Assembly (NCBI GenBank): GCA_903895855.1
Contig: CAITVN010000075.1
Coordinates: 1 to 64,000, forward strand
Source of the DNA: Oligoflexia bacterium
GTDB taxonomy: Bacteria; Bdellovibrionota; UBA1018
Direction: 5' to 3'
DNA length: 64,000 bases
Part shown: in pieces, positions 1-9,088 of the stretch
Layout of the letters: each line of letters starts with the position of its first letter
How positions within the stretch are numbered: the stretch's first letter is position 1
Program-made: the position numbers and the translations under genes
The notes under the pieces: generated by a model
What the model was told of the DNA's origin: nothing
What the model saw: the letters and a program-made list of their open reading frames with translations, nothing else
The model's database searches: none

Positions 1-219
1 CTTTTCGCCCTTTGAATCAACCGGCATGATCCCGAGCGACGCGATGATGCCGCCGAGTGTGTAGCCTGGCTTTACTTTGAGCAAAAGTGCATGCGTGTTT
101 TCTGCCGACAAATTGCTTGAAAACACGGCAATTACCGCAGTCGCAGTTGCAACTACTTCCAGAAAAAGGCGTAAAAACAGTGTGCGACGAACAAGAGTTC
201 GCAATGGCTTAGGTGTCAT
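1..219 (-). CDS. partial secreted protein, signal peptide followed by 'LKVKPGYTLGGIIASLGIMPVDSKGEK' (runs off left edge)
   Basis: Read on minus strand: MTPKPLRTLVRRTLFLRLFLEVVATATAVIAVFSSNLSAENTHALLLKVKPGYTLGG...; hydrophobic N-terminus; 73 in-frame codons to window edge. Confidence 0.6.
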   Translation of the reverse strand, partial: MTPKPLRTLVRRTLFLRLFLEVVATATAVIAVFSSNLSAENTHALLLKVKPGYTLGGIIASLGIMPVDSKGEK

Positions 220-618
220 CTACCTCACTCATCGGCGGGGGGGGGGGCAACTTGACATAATTGTGGGTTTATTTAAGTTATCTGTTTAATGGGCCATTTT
301 GACACAAATGAGTGCCCGGGCGTTTTGAGTATCCTTGAAATCAGCGGGGTATTTTTGAGGCGCTTCTCAACCGCTGCGCCCTGATGGCCGTCAAACCTTT
401 GGCGAGATCACTTTTTCTTATCTCTGTCCTGAGTTTTTGTGTCTGCCTCGTCTGCGTCGATTTCACCGAGATCCTGCAGGAAGTTTTCTACCAGTTTTTC
501 TATAACACTCGACATGCGGATAAGTCCTGTACACATAAAAAAAACGAGCGCCTGGATGTCACCGCCTTTCAGCTCCACGTCATCCGTGCAAACGGAATCC
601 CGGTCGAACAAGTCACCC

Positions 619-640
619 CCCTTAACACGCTCTCCAAGCG
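619..640 (-). repeat. tRNA-Ser fragment / att-like remnant
   Basis: CCCTTAACACGCTCTCCAAGCG matches the tRNA-Ser variable/anticodon-arm segment CCCTTAACACGCTTTCCAAGCG at 13148-13169 in 21/22 positions. Confidence 0.6.
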
Positions 641-870
641 AGAATGGGGTCGCTTCATAAAAAAACTATGAAAGCAGTGTAAAATCAAACAACAACAAAG
701 AGATCGCCCGGTTCGCATTCGTTCTCACTCTATGGCTATTCATGGTCATTTAGGGTTATTTTGAGTGGGTAGGTTCCCAAAATGTTCCCAACTATCAAAG
801 TAGGATCAACTTCAGCTCAGTCTTGCCTTAGTGTACCCTTTGGTGTACACTTCGATTTGAGGCAGTTATT

Positions 871-1128
871 ATGAACCAAACCAATCCGAAAAAATTGCGA
901 GCCGAACTGAAAGACTTTCTCGACCTTGCGGTCAAAGAACCCATTAGAATTCATCGGCGCTCGGGTGAAACCTACATTCTGATTAACGAGTCGGCGTATG
1001 CCGAACTTCAAAACGAGATTTTATCTCTTCAGCGTCGACTACTCGGTATGTCCAACGCAGTCGAGGGCAAGGGCGTTGAGTACAAGATTGGCGATCGCTC
1101 TCGACTCAATCGCCTAAAACGCACTTGA
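871..1128 (+). CDS. Phd/YefM-like antitoxin
   Basis: Small protein with 'IRIHRRSGETYILINESAYAELQNEI', typical of Phd/RelB-type antitoxins; directly followed by a ParE-like toxin remnant. Confidence 0.55.
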   Translation: MNQTNPKKLRAELKDFLDLAVKEPIRIHRRSGETYILINESAYAELQNEILSLQRRLLGMSNAVEGKGVEYKIGDRSRLNRLKRT

Positions 1129-1380
1129 GGGTTAAGGTCGTGGCTAAAGTTATTTTCACTGATTCGTTTGAGAAAACCCTTTCTGACATCGAAGATTACA
1201 TCTTACTTTCAACGAGTAATATTGACCTAGTTAGCCGTTTTACGGAAGGTACCGTCTTTTTTTCAAGTCAGCAAATAGAGGTGACGATACAACCATTTAT
1301 CTTTTGCACATAATCGACAACAAACAGTTCAATGTTGAGGTCTATCCAAATAACTCGCTGCCCACTTACCAGGAGGATTA
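1125..1380 (+). pseudogene. ParE/RelE-like toxin, frameshifted or internally deleted
   Basis: N-terminal 'TDSFEKTLSDIEDYILLSTSN' in one frame, C-terminal 'DDTTIYLLHIIDNKQFNVEVYPNNSLPTYQED*' in another frame. Confidence 0.55.
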
Positions 1381-1542
1381 GGCAGTCAATGAGCCAGAGA
1401 GCCGTTCAAACACCACCAAGCGGCCACAAGAACTCACAATAGGGGTTTAGGGACACCTCTAACGCCCGTTACGAGTGCGGATCGGTGAAGACCAACATCT
1501 ACTTTCCGTTTGAAGCGCCAATGTTGACTTCAACATCAGTTA

Positions 1543-2397
1543 TCAAAGCTTTCCGATTCCTATTTTTGATATAAACTCACCGGCCTCCGCTAGAGTCTCA
1601 ACTGGCCTCTCAATCATCGGAAAGTGCCCGCAATTCGAAAGCAAGTGATAGTCCCAAAAAGGAAAGGCATTCTGTAGTGTACCCATATTGCCTGCCGGAA
1701 GGCGGGCGTCTTCATCACCCTCTAAGTATAAAATTGGTACCTGTCTCCTATTGGCCAAGGCAGTTGCGGTTAGGTCAAGAGTTGGCAAACCCTCCGTCAT
1801 CTTTTGTGATGCCTTCCAAAAGGTTTTTGTGGTCAAGGCAATTTCTGCTGATACGCTAGGCACCCCCGAACTGAAGTATAAAGGCAATATCTTGCGCCAG
1901 TAGCTCTTGAAATCAGATTCTTGATCAATCTTAACTTCAGACAACCCCATGGCCCTAATGCCGTCCTTAAATCTAGGCGACGAACCCCATGAGGTTGGCA
2001 AACTCAGAAGAATGCCACCAATCAAATTGAATGACCCCGCACCCATCAAATCTAATGCCAAGCGAGCACCGTAAGAATGCCCAACAAGTAGAAGTCGATT
2101 TTCGCCCAGTTCACCAAGAGCTTCGCCCAACGCCTCTACCACAGCTGGGTACCGCGCCTCAGAAATTAATTCAGTTTGAGCTTTGTCTCCGTGATTTGGT
2201 AAATCAAACACAACGCCATTGCAGTTTAGCTTCGCTGAAATTTCGGCCACGAACGAGTCTAAATATCGACCAGAAATTCCGGGCCCACCCGGAATACCCA
2301 CGACAAGCACGTTGCCTTTTTTTTCTCTGAGTGGCCTCAAACTATGAACCCCGACTTTTCGAGCAGCAACAACAATGCAGTAAGAAAAAATGTTCAT
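1543..2397 (-). CDS. alpha/beta hydrolase
   Basis: GIPGGPGISGRYLD, LLLVGHSYGARLALDL (nucleophile elbow GHSYG), C-terminal 'LSNCGHFPMIERP'. Confidence 0.85.
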   Translation of the reverse strand: MNIFSYCIVVAARKVGVHSLRPLREKKGNVLVVGIPGGPGISGRYLDSFVAEISAKLNCNGVVFDLPNHGDKAQTELISEARYPAVVEALGEALGELGENRLLLVGHSYGARLALDLMGAGSFNLIGGILLSLPTSWGSSPRFKDGIRAMGLSEVKIDQESDFKSYWRKILPLYFSSGVPSVSAEIALTTKTFWKASQKMTEGLPTLDLTATALANRRQVPILYLEGDEDARLPAGNMGTLQNAFPFWDYHLLSNCGHFPMIERPVETLAEAGEFISKIGIGKL

Positions 2398-2772
2398 ATT
2401 GTCTAACTTCTTACCTCTACGGTGAAAAAAATCTCAATGACTGGAGCTCAATTTAAATTCAACTAAGTACAACTCCTCACGCCGCGCATCCGATAACACG
2501 AGGGGGGTCTTTACCGACTACACCAGCGAGGCCAGAAATTTCGGCGAAACTTTCGGGTTCATATCCAGTAGCCAAAAAAATATTACGAAAACCCAGCGCC
2601 GCAATACCGCTATCAGAGAATTTCAAACTGATTTCAGCAAGTTTAGTGCGGGGCGTTTGGCAATTAGCTTGGGTTGACTTCATAGGATTCAGCTTGAGCC
2701 CCACAGACAGCGAAGTTTTTATGATGTTACGCAGAATTCCTGATTTCTAGCTGAAATCACTGGGAGTTTGAA

Positions 2773-2895
2773 GTGAAAAGACAATTGAGATCATTTTTTA
2801 CGCTACTTGTGGCCCTACTTTCTTTACAGGCGATGCCTGACCACGAATCGAACTCCATCCTAGACGACCACCCGACTACCGCAAGAACTTCTTGA
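2773..2895 (+). pseudogene. orphan signal-peptide ORF upstream of solute-binding protein
   Basis: GTG start VKRQLRSFFTLLVALLSLQAMPDHESNSILDDHPTTARTS*; 120 bp before the SBP ORF, which lacks a signal peptide. Confidence 0.4.
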
Positions 2896-3014
2896 TTCAG
2901 GTACCAGGTTTAAAAATTTTTGATTCCAATTATTACCGCTAGCTGGGAAAGTGAACGCTAAATGACAAACAAAAGACGGCTGATTTTAGCAGCCTTGACG
3001 GATTATCGATCACT

Positions 3015-4538
3015 GTGTTTTTTGAGCTTCTTGACCGGATTTCTGAAATGATGCGAAACGAGCACTGGACCCTCAGGTACGTTTTCGCTGAGGTCATCGG
3101 CCAACGTTCAATGAACCCTGACCATTCCGATCTGATGGTCAATCAATTGGTGACAAACCATTTGGTAGGCACCTTGGTTAAATATGGCCCATCAGGGCGC
3201 TATGAACCTTATCTTGCTGAACACTGGAAAACGTCTGACGACGAAAGAGTCTGGCGATTCACCCTGCGTCGAGGGTTAGTTTGTGAAGACAATTCGCCTA
3301 TTACCGCTCCAGATTTCGTGAGTGGTTTCTTACAACAGCTCAAACACTATGGCGAAAAATCGACTCCACTTGAATTTGCAAAACTAAAAGGCTGGGACCG
3401 TTTTCGCGCAGGCGACCAGAACGCTATCGGGGTCACTGCTACCGATCTTTGCACAATCGAATTTGTATTCAACAAGCCGCCGGTGAAGCTGCTTGAGTAT
3501 ATCCGCATGGTCTATTTCGGATATTATCCTGTCTCGAACTTTGAGCAGGGAAAATGGAAAGACCATCGATCGATTGTTTCATCAGGGGCATTTCGCCTTG
3601 CCCCATGGGATGGGCTAAGTGACTTGCACTTACTGCGACGTGAGTCGTGGTTCTCTTTTGGCCCAGGAAGCCCTTCAGAAGTCGTTATTTCTAATAAAAC
3701 CGATCACGCTCTCAGTGAAGTTCAACCGAGCCGAACTATCATTAATAAAAAATTGAGTGGTTTAGAAGTTCTGCCCGCAGGATTCACTCCGGTTTTTGGT
3801 ACACCCACTATTTTGAACGCGCTAGTACTCAGCCCATACCGAAAAGGACTGTTCGATAAGCTTCAAAATCGAAAGCTCTTTTACAATCGTTTCTCAGCAC
3901 TCAGAGATCAGACCCCCTTTTTGTCGTCGAACTCTAAAGTAGCGAAATCATTTTATCCTTCGCAACAGGCATCGCCAACAAAGCCCGAAACAACGAGCCA
4001 AAACACACCTGACTCATTAGTAATCACTCAATTTGTAAATATTCCCAAAGTTCCCCTTCAAGTCGTACTTTCGACCACACTATTAGAAGAAGAAAAAGCC
4101 TATATTCAAGGTCTTATTGAAAACATATTTAAAGGTACCGAAGCTCAAATTGAGTTTCATCTTGAAGACCGTAAAGACCCCAACTGGTCACTACAAATTC
4201 ATGAAAATAAGAAATATGACATTCGAGTGGCTCGAGTCGACATTGGTGGGCAACTGAACAGCGCAGTCATCAGAATGATGTTTTGCACGACACTTGGCAT
4301 TTCATTTCCCGACCCCATGGGCACTATTTGCAAAATCACCGACGAGTTTGAAGCAGAGCCAGCAAAAATGAATAGGGCAGAGTATGTAGACCGATTTAAC
4401 CAGACACTCTCTGATGACTCTGTGGTTCTACCTGTCTTTCACTCGGGTCTTTCGTGGATCTACTCGAACGACATCGATCTCGCTAATGTCAACCCCAGCG
4501 CCATTTACCCTCGGTTTGATTTGATTCACCTGAAGTAG
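3015..4538 (+). CDS. extracellular solute-binding protein family 5 (oligopeptide ABC transporter SBP), possibly 5'-disrupted
   Basis: NQLVTNHLVGTLVKYGPSGRYEPYLAEHWKTSDDERVWRFTLRRGLVCEDNSPITAPDFVSGF is typical SBP_bac_5. Confidence 0.8.
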   Translation: MFFELLDRISEMMRNEHWTLRYVFAEVIGQRSMNPDHSDLMVNQLVTNHLVGTLVKYGPSGRYEPYLAEHWKTSDDERVWRFTLRRGLVCEDNSPITAPDFVSGFLQQLKHYGEKSTPLEFAKLKGWDRFRAGDQNAIGVTATDLCTIEFVFNKPPVKLLEYIRMVYFGYYPVSNFEQGKWKDHRSIVSSGAFRLAPWDGLSDLHLLRRESWFSFGPGSPSEVVISNKTDHALSEVQPSRTIINKKLSGLEVLPAGFTPVFGTPTILNALVLSPYRKGLFDKLQNRKLFYNRFSALRDQTPFLSSNSKVAKSFYPSQQASPTKPETTSQNTPDSLVITQFVNIPKVPLQVVLSTTLLEEEKAYIQGLIENIFKGTEAQIEFHLEDRKDPNWSLQIHENKKYDIRVARVDIGGQLNSAVIRMMFCTTLGISFPDPMGTICKITDEFEAEPAKMNRAEYVDRFNQTLSDDSVVLPVFHSGLSWIYSNDIDLANVNPSAIYPRFDLIHLK

Positions 4539-4550
4539 TGAAAGGCAAAG

Positions 4551-4782
4551 TTGTGGCGAATTCAGACCTAGATCAACTGAGAGAAATAGAACCGAATTTT
4601 TCTCGAATGCAGGAGGCGCCTATCGCGCTAGATGGGCAGCCCACCGGTTGGCAAAAGAAAAAATTACAGACGATTTGACATTCACACCCTCAACAGTAAC
4701 CGATTTTCAGAAAGCTTTTCGAAAAGGCGAGATTTCACTTCCAGATGTGCCAAACGTTGATGAAGCACAATTGGCAGCCTGA
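4551..4782 (+). pseudogene. short frameshifted ORF
   Basis: 'VANSDLDQLREIEPNFSRMQEAPIA' continues in another frame as 'ARWAAHRLAKEKITDDLTFTPSTVTDFQKAFRKGEISLPDVPNVDEAQLAA*'. Confidence 0.3.
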
Positions 4783-4808
4783 GCGCCGAGTTTTCAATCT
4801 TCAAGTCA

Positions 4809-4933
4809 CGCGGCAATACCTCGGGTAGTTTTATAGAGTATCTCATGCTCACAATGACCCTCGCGCGGGCGCACGAAGTACGGGGTCATTTGAGGGTGTG
4901 ATACTCTATAAAACTACCCGAGGTATTGTCGCG
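4809..4933. repeat. long inverted repeat (34-bp arms, 33/34 match, 57-bp loop with an inner stem)
   Basis: CGCGGCAATACCTCGGGTAGTTTTATAGAGTATC (4809-4842) versus GATACTCTATAAAACTACCCGAGGTATTGTCGCG (4900-4933); inner AATGACCC/GGGTCATT. Confidence 0.9.
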
Positions 4934-5237
4934 TTGAGGCTAGTTGACGCCTTTTTACAGTCATTTTCAATCGATACCATTAAAACTAAAGTTAAGAGCT
5001 GGCTTGAGTTTCTCTTGTATTCAAAAACTAATACTCCGCGGGCATACTGCACTATCACCGTAATTCTCCACTGGCAGGCACCCACAAGAGCCTTCTTCGC
5101 TGTTCGCATTAACCGAGGAATGATAAAACAAAATTTTTAAATTTGACTAGAGCGGCTAGCGAATCGACTAGAATCCAAACTGTTAAGAAATATCATGTGA
5201 CGCAGCCAGCATCAGAAAGGGATCAGATCCCTTTAGG

Positions 5238-5295
5238 TGGCGGAGAGACAGGGATTCGAACCCTGGTAAGGTGTTACCCTTAACACGCTTTCCAA
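5238..5295 (-). repeat. distal attachment site (tRNA-Ser 3' fragment)
   Basis: TGGCGGAGAGACAGGGATTCGAACCCTGGTAAGGTGTTACCCTTAACACGCTTTCCAA, near-identical to 13109-13166. Confidence 0.9.
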
Positions 5296-5544
5296 TGGAT
5301 TGAGCCTATTTTTAGGATTTTTTTCAACTCATTGATATCGAAGTCGTTCTTTAATAATAACAAAAACATGAGTTCATCTGGGTGGGGTATCTAAAGTCAG
5401 CTAGTGTCATTGAATATCAACGAGTTTCGTTTAGGTTTCCGCCTAGATTCCGCCCAGGTGGCTACATAACAAATATTTCTGTCGAATCAATTGACCCATA
5501 TGCAAATTAGAATGGTGGCTTCACCTGGTTGAACTCAGAACAGC

Positions 5545-6141
5545 CTATTTGGACTGGCCCTGTGTTGACTTAGTAGAAATCATCGAATGCTTTTTAGAAT
5601 AGAAAAAGAATGAACCCAGCTGAGTGAACAAAACAAGCAATAAAATAGCACTTTTTGAAATTGGAAAATCATAAACACTCACCCCATAAGGCACCAAATG
5701 ATTCTTTGGATAGTCAGAATCTATAATTGAAATTTTACCTACCTCTACCGATGGAATATAACCCGAATCCTGACCTAGAGAACTACGAGTATAGCGAATA
5801 GTTGAGGCGAATAGTAATAACAAAGTGGCAGCCATCGATAAGAGAAAACTCGAACGTGCGGCACGTCCAACAATAAACTCTTCACGCTCATCTCTCTCTT
5901 TAAGACCAGCGAGTCTTGTCAGCAATTGCTCTCTTAACGTGGGGCTGAATACAAGCCTTGAGATAAAAATAGAAAAAGAAGAAAGCCAAATGAAATAGCT
6001 GATTAAAATAACGACACCTAAGATTGGGCCAAGTTCATGCCAGCGTGGAAACCACGAAAATAACGAAAATATTACAGGTGGAATTCCTAAAAGTGAGATC
6101 AAAGTATTCAAGTTCAGAATCTTTTGTAGCTTACTTTGCAT
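5545..6141 (-). CDS. four-TM membrane protein of the HTH-linked DUF2178/DUF3796-like type
   Basis: Multiple hydrophobic segments, 'GLKERDEREEFIVGRAARSSFL' motif; start MQSKLQKILNL overlaps upstream XRE gene (longer ORF to 6192 given in track). Confidence 0.55.
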   Translation of the reverse strand: MQSKLQKILNLNTLISLLGIPPVIFSLFSWFPRWHELGPILGVVILISYFIWLSSFSIFISRLVFSPTLREQLLTRLAGLKERDEREEFIVGRAARSSFLLSMAATLLLLFASTIRYTRSSLGQDSGYIPSVEVGKISIIDSDYPKNHLVPYGVSVYDFPISKSAILLLVLFTQLGSFFFYSKKHSMISTKSTQGQSK

Positions 6142-6373
6142 TGACGTCTCCCTCATGTTTGAGAAAAAAAATATCTTCAATAGTAACGCCAAAAAAACGG
6201 GCTATCCGAAAGGCTAGGTCAAGCGACGGATTATACCCAGTGTTTTCAATGGCGATGATGGTAGCACGTGTGACACCAATAGCTTCGCCAAGTTGTTGTT
6301 GAGTTAATTTCTTCGAGGCGCGAAAGCTTGGCAATCGCGTATCAATATCAAGCTTTGCTGAGTTTTTTGTCAC
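6131..6373 (-). CDS. XRE-family HTH regulator
   Basis: LPSFRASKKLTQQQLGEAIGVTRATIIAIENTGYNPSLDLAFRIARFFGVTIEDIF. Confidence 0.9.
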   Translation of the reverse strand: MTKNSAKLDIDTRLPSFRASKKLTQQQLGEAIGVTRATIIAIENTGYNPSLDLAFRIARFFGVTIEDIFFLKHEGDVNAK

Positions 6374-6400
6374 AATTCCACCTCAAGATCAGGTATAGAA

Positions 6401-6440
6401 TGTACAATAAAGTTTACATCAATGTCAAGTTTATTGTACA
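6401..6440. promoter_or_regulatory. 11-bp perfect inverted repeat, candidate operator of the XRE gene
   Basis: TGTACAATAAA (6401-6411) / TTTATTGTACA (6430-6440), ~28 bp upstream of the start. Confidence 0.6.
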
Positions 6441-6521
6441 TCAATGAGATGGGTTGGCTGTTCACGGCTGATGGTCAATGTAGAATCGTTTAAAAGCTTG
6501 TTTGCCCCTAGTAGCTTAGGT

Positions 6522-7334
6522 CTAGCCGGGCACATAGCATATCGCCGGGCCAGACAAGAGCGTTTCACTACCCACTCTTATGTCGTCAACTTCAACTTCA
6601 ACAGTAATACCAGGAATCATCGGTTCCCAATCCGCACTTGTTTTACCCTTAAAGCCTTTGGCCCATTCAACATAGAGTTTCTTACAGTCTGGAGCTTTGA
6701 GAGATTTTGGAAGCTTGTTCTCTGCTCTGATCGTATCCCAACAACTATCACCCTCTTTCATAAGGGGACATGAGATACTCACCTGCTTGAAGTATCGCAT
6801 GGAGACTTTGTCACCAGTCTTTCTGAAATAAAAAGAAGTTTCACCATGCCCAGATAGGCTCACAAAGGTGCCACTAGCTGTTTTTGCCACATGCATTCCT
6901 TTGAAAACAATATTTCCACTCGATGCATCGCTAACTCTAAAGGTTCCCTCACCACAATCATTGCAAGTCGCAAAAACTAGATTGCCTATTTTACCAGCGA
7001 ATACCCCAAAATCACCCAACTCGACACGTGAACCAGATTTTTGTTTTAAACAAAGGTGTTCTGCATCGACGGCAGCATTCGGCTTTAAGACGGTAAGCGA
7101 AGAATCCATTCCAGCTTGACCGTAGGACAAGGCAAAATCAGGGTAACGAAAGCAGCTGATAGTTTTGCCAGCTAGTTTCGATTTCACAACAGGAGCAATA
7201 GGCTTATCAAACATTTTCTTATCGGGAATAAATTCACCACTTTTGATTTCAGCGGCATTGATTATTGCGCTCAACAGAGGGCTGAACATCACCGTAATAA
7301 TTGCAACTGATTGGAACACTCTTTTAATATTCAC
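6522..7334 (-). CDS. secreted hypothetical protein
   Basis: Signal-peptide-like MNIKRVFQSVAIITVMFSPLLSAIINAAE; Cys-containing secreted protein. Confidence 0.5.
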   Translation of the reverse strand: MNIKRVFQSVAIITVMFSPLLSAIINAAEIKSGEFIPDKKMFDKPIAPVVKSKLAGKTISCFRYPDFALSYGQAGMDSSLTVLKPNAAVDAEHLCLKQKSGSRVELGDFGVFAGKIGNLVFATCNDCGEGTFRVSDASSGNIVFKGMHVAKTASGTFVSLSGHGETSFYFRKTGDKVSMRYFKQVSISCPLMKEGDSCWDTIRAENKLPKSLKAPDCKKLYVEWAKGFKGKTSADWEPMIPGITVEVEVDDIRVGSETLLSGPAICYVPG

Positions 7335-7810
7335 TAAAACTCCTTTCGGTTAATATCTGAAATATCACTGTTACTATCTAACTGTTTCAAAAATGGGTCT
7401 GACCTCAAAATCTCACGTACATCAGTCGCTGAAAGCAGTGGCATCTTTTCTTTGCAGCTCACCTCTGCCCTTAAGTGAGTCTGGTCAGACTGTCCTAAAA
7501 CTTGCTTGCCCAGCCAAATGAGCATTGTTGGATTACCCATCATGGCTAGCTCAAACTGCTTGCGTCGCAATGATACAAACCCCGCTTTTCTCTTTTGGGC
7601 AAAAAGCTCCGCAAAAGTAGTTCCATACTGCTCAAAGACCCTGCGCTCTATTGTATCTTCGGATACAGAAAAGTGGGCTGAGATCTCAGCTAGCGTGCAT
7701 TGCACCCTACATAGATCGTCGAATTCAACCCAATCTATTTCTTTTCTTGGCCGACCAAAGTGGCCCCTAACTGGTAATAGGTCTACTTCCGTGTTTGCGA
7801 CTCTAGCCAT
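7334..7810 (-). CDS. phage small-terminase-like HTH protein
   Basis: LAEISAHFSVSEDTIERRVFEQYGTTFAELFAQKRKAGFVSLRRKQFELAMMGNPTMLIWLGKQVLGQSDQ, resembling phage terS-like HTH proteins. Confidence 0.5.
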   Translation of the reverse strand: MARVANTEVDLLPVRGHFGRPRKEIDWVEFDDLCRVQCTLAEISAHFSVSEDTIERRVFEQYGTTFAELFAQKRKAGFVSLRRKQFELAMMGNPTMLIWLGKQVLGQSDQTHLRAEVSCKEKMPLLSATDVREILRSDPFLKQLDSNSDISDINRKEF

Positions 7811-7977
7811 TTTTTATAATCCTCAAGAATCTGCTCAACTAATTCAGATAGACTCAACCCATGGAGTTTCGCACTCTTTTCGAGGCAATCTCTGCTTGTC
7901 TTTCTGAGCCTAGTTGAAACCGGAACTTTTTCTTCTTTTTTCTTCATGTCTTTAGGGTGACGAAATTGGACACTCAT
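7783..7977 (-). CDS. ribbon-helix-helix/CopG-like small protein
   Basis: VPVSTRLRKTSRDCLEKSAKLHGLSLSELVEQILEDYKKWLE. Confidence 0.6.
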   Translation of the reverse strand: MSVQFRHPKDMKKKEEKVPVSTRLRKTSRDCLEKSAKLHGLSLSELVEQILEDYKKWLESQTRK

Positions 7978-7994
7978 TGAGTTAATTATTGATC

Positions 7995-8033
7995 GTTTAC
8001 GTTACAAATACAATATGTATTGAAATTGTAAAC
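7995..8033. promoter_or_regulatory. nested palindrome in divergent regulator promoter
   Basis: GTTTACgttacAAATACaatatGTATTgaaattGTAAAC between the RHH gene and the XRE gene. Confidence 0.4.
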
Positions 8034-8162
8034 AAACATGGGTACAGCAAGCCCAACTGGCTGAAAATTGACGATAGTCCGGCATTTTGGACAATTTGTA
8101 CGGCAATTGAGTAATTCAAATGGGTTCAAGGACACGGCATTCAGTTTGACGATAGGATACCG

Positions 8163-8474
8163 ATGCTAGAACAAATGAACCTCAGAAGACAGCTTCAGCT
8201 TTATCTTGAGACAAAAGGAATGACGGCGTCGCATCTTTCTAGACTATCAGGAGTACCGAAGCAGTCTATCAGTGGTTGTTTAGCTGGAAGCAATCCAAGA
8301 GATGTGAAGCAAATAAAGAAAGTTGCGGATGCCTTAAACGTGACCGTCGATAATCTTCTTTTTGGCAATGGATCAGCACCAGAAGACCGAAATGACCTGA
8401 TCAACTTCCTACCCAATAACGAGTGGATTTCGGGTCTATTCGAAATCAAGCTGCGGAGGGTAACAAAACTATGA
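8163..8474 (+). CDS. XRE-family HTH regulator
   Basis: LRRQLQLYLETKGMTASHLSRLSGVPKQSISGCLAGSNPRDVKQIKKVADALNVTVDNLLFG. Confidence 0.85.
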   Translation: MLEQMNLRRQLQLYLETKGMTASHLSRLSGVPKQSISGCLAGSNPRDVKQIKKVADALNVTVDNLLFGNGSAPEDRNDLINFLPNNEWISGLFEIKLRRVTKL

Positions 8475-9055
8475 GTCTTGAAAACAAATCAGTAACACTG
8501 CGCCCAAGAGAATTCTTATTCATTGCTATTTCACTTTTCACCCTTTTTCTATTTGGTTGCGGATCTAAGAGTGACTCGGCTGCGACTGCAAGCGCGGTTG
8601 AGACCGCCGCGACCGATACTAGCGCGGTAAAGAAAGGGCTATTCAGTAAATGGACACCGCGCGAGGGAGCAATTCAATTAGACCTCACCGCCGGAAAATT
8701 TAGCGAGGTAATAACTCTGACTGTTACAGGCATGCCCCTTTCGGCTGGCCACTTGGCAAATCTGATTTCAGCTGGAAGAAATACTACGGGCCTAACTGCC
8801 GGAATGACCAACAGTTGCACTTACAACTTTATTGCAAGGGGTGATGACACAAGTGGCACCATCGACCTCGATACACTATCTGACGCTGACACCCCAAACA
8901 TCAATGCCTGTCTAGAATTCGATTCTTTTTGCAAATCATCGGTAGGGAATCTCTGTAATTTTCAGACTTCACATACCTATACAATCGAAGCAAATGTTCT
9001 GACGCTTGATTTCTTTGGGTCAGCTCACGATTGGGGCATAATTAAGTACGACTAG
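8471..9055 (+). CDS. lipoprotein, unknown function
   Basis: MSLENKSVTLRPREFLFIAISLFTLFLFGCGSKSD: lipobox LFGC; start codon overlaps the stop of the XRE gene. Confidence 0.5.
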   Translation: MSLENKSVTLRPREFLFIAISLFTLFLFGCGSKSDSAATASAVETAATDTSAVKKGLFSKWTPREGAIQLDLTAGKFSEVITLTVTGMPLSAGHLANLISAGRNTTGLTAGMTNSCTYNFIARGDDTSGTIDLDTLSDADTPNINACLEFDSFCKSSVGNLCNFQTSHTYTIEANVLTLDFFGSAHDWGIIKYD

Positions 9056-9088
9056 GCTGAACTTTCTTTCAATGAGTGTGCCCCTAAC

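Noticed and set aside
384-671. Short overlapping ORFs on both strands in the left flank
   Set aside because: No recognisable domain, conflicting frames, located in decayed DNA containing a tRNA fragment.
2477-2704. 75-aa minus-strand ORF (MGLKLNPMKSTQ...)
   Set aside because: Some protein-like character but no recognised family or clear RBS; not enough support.
4800-4940. Retron msr/msd or IS200/IS605 end as an explanation of the long inverted repeat
   Set aside because: No reverse transcriptase, TnpA or TnpB gene nearby in the window.
4898-5140. 80-aa ORF starting in the right arm of the long inverted repeat
   Set aside because: Its start lies inside the repeat arm and an antisense ORF of equal length exists; likely non-coding.
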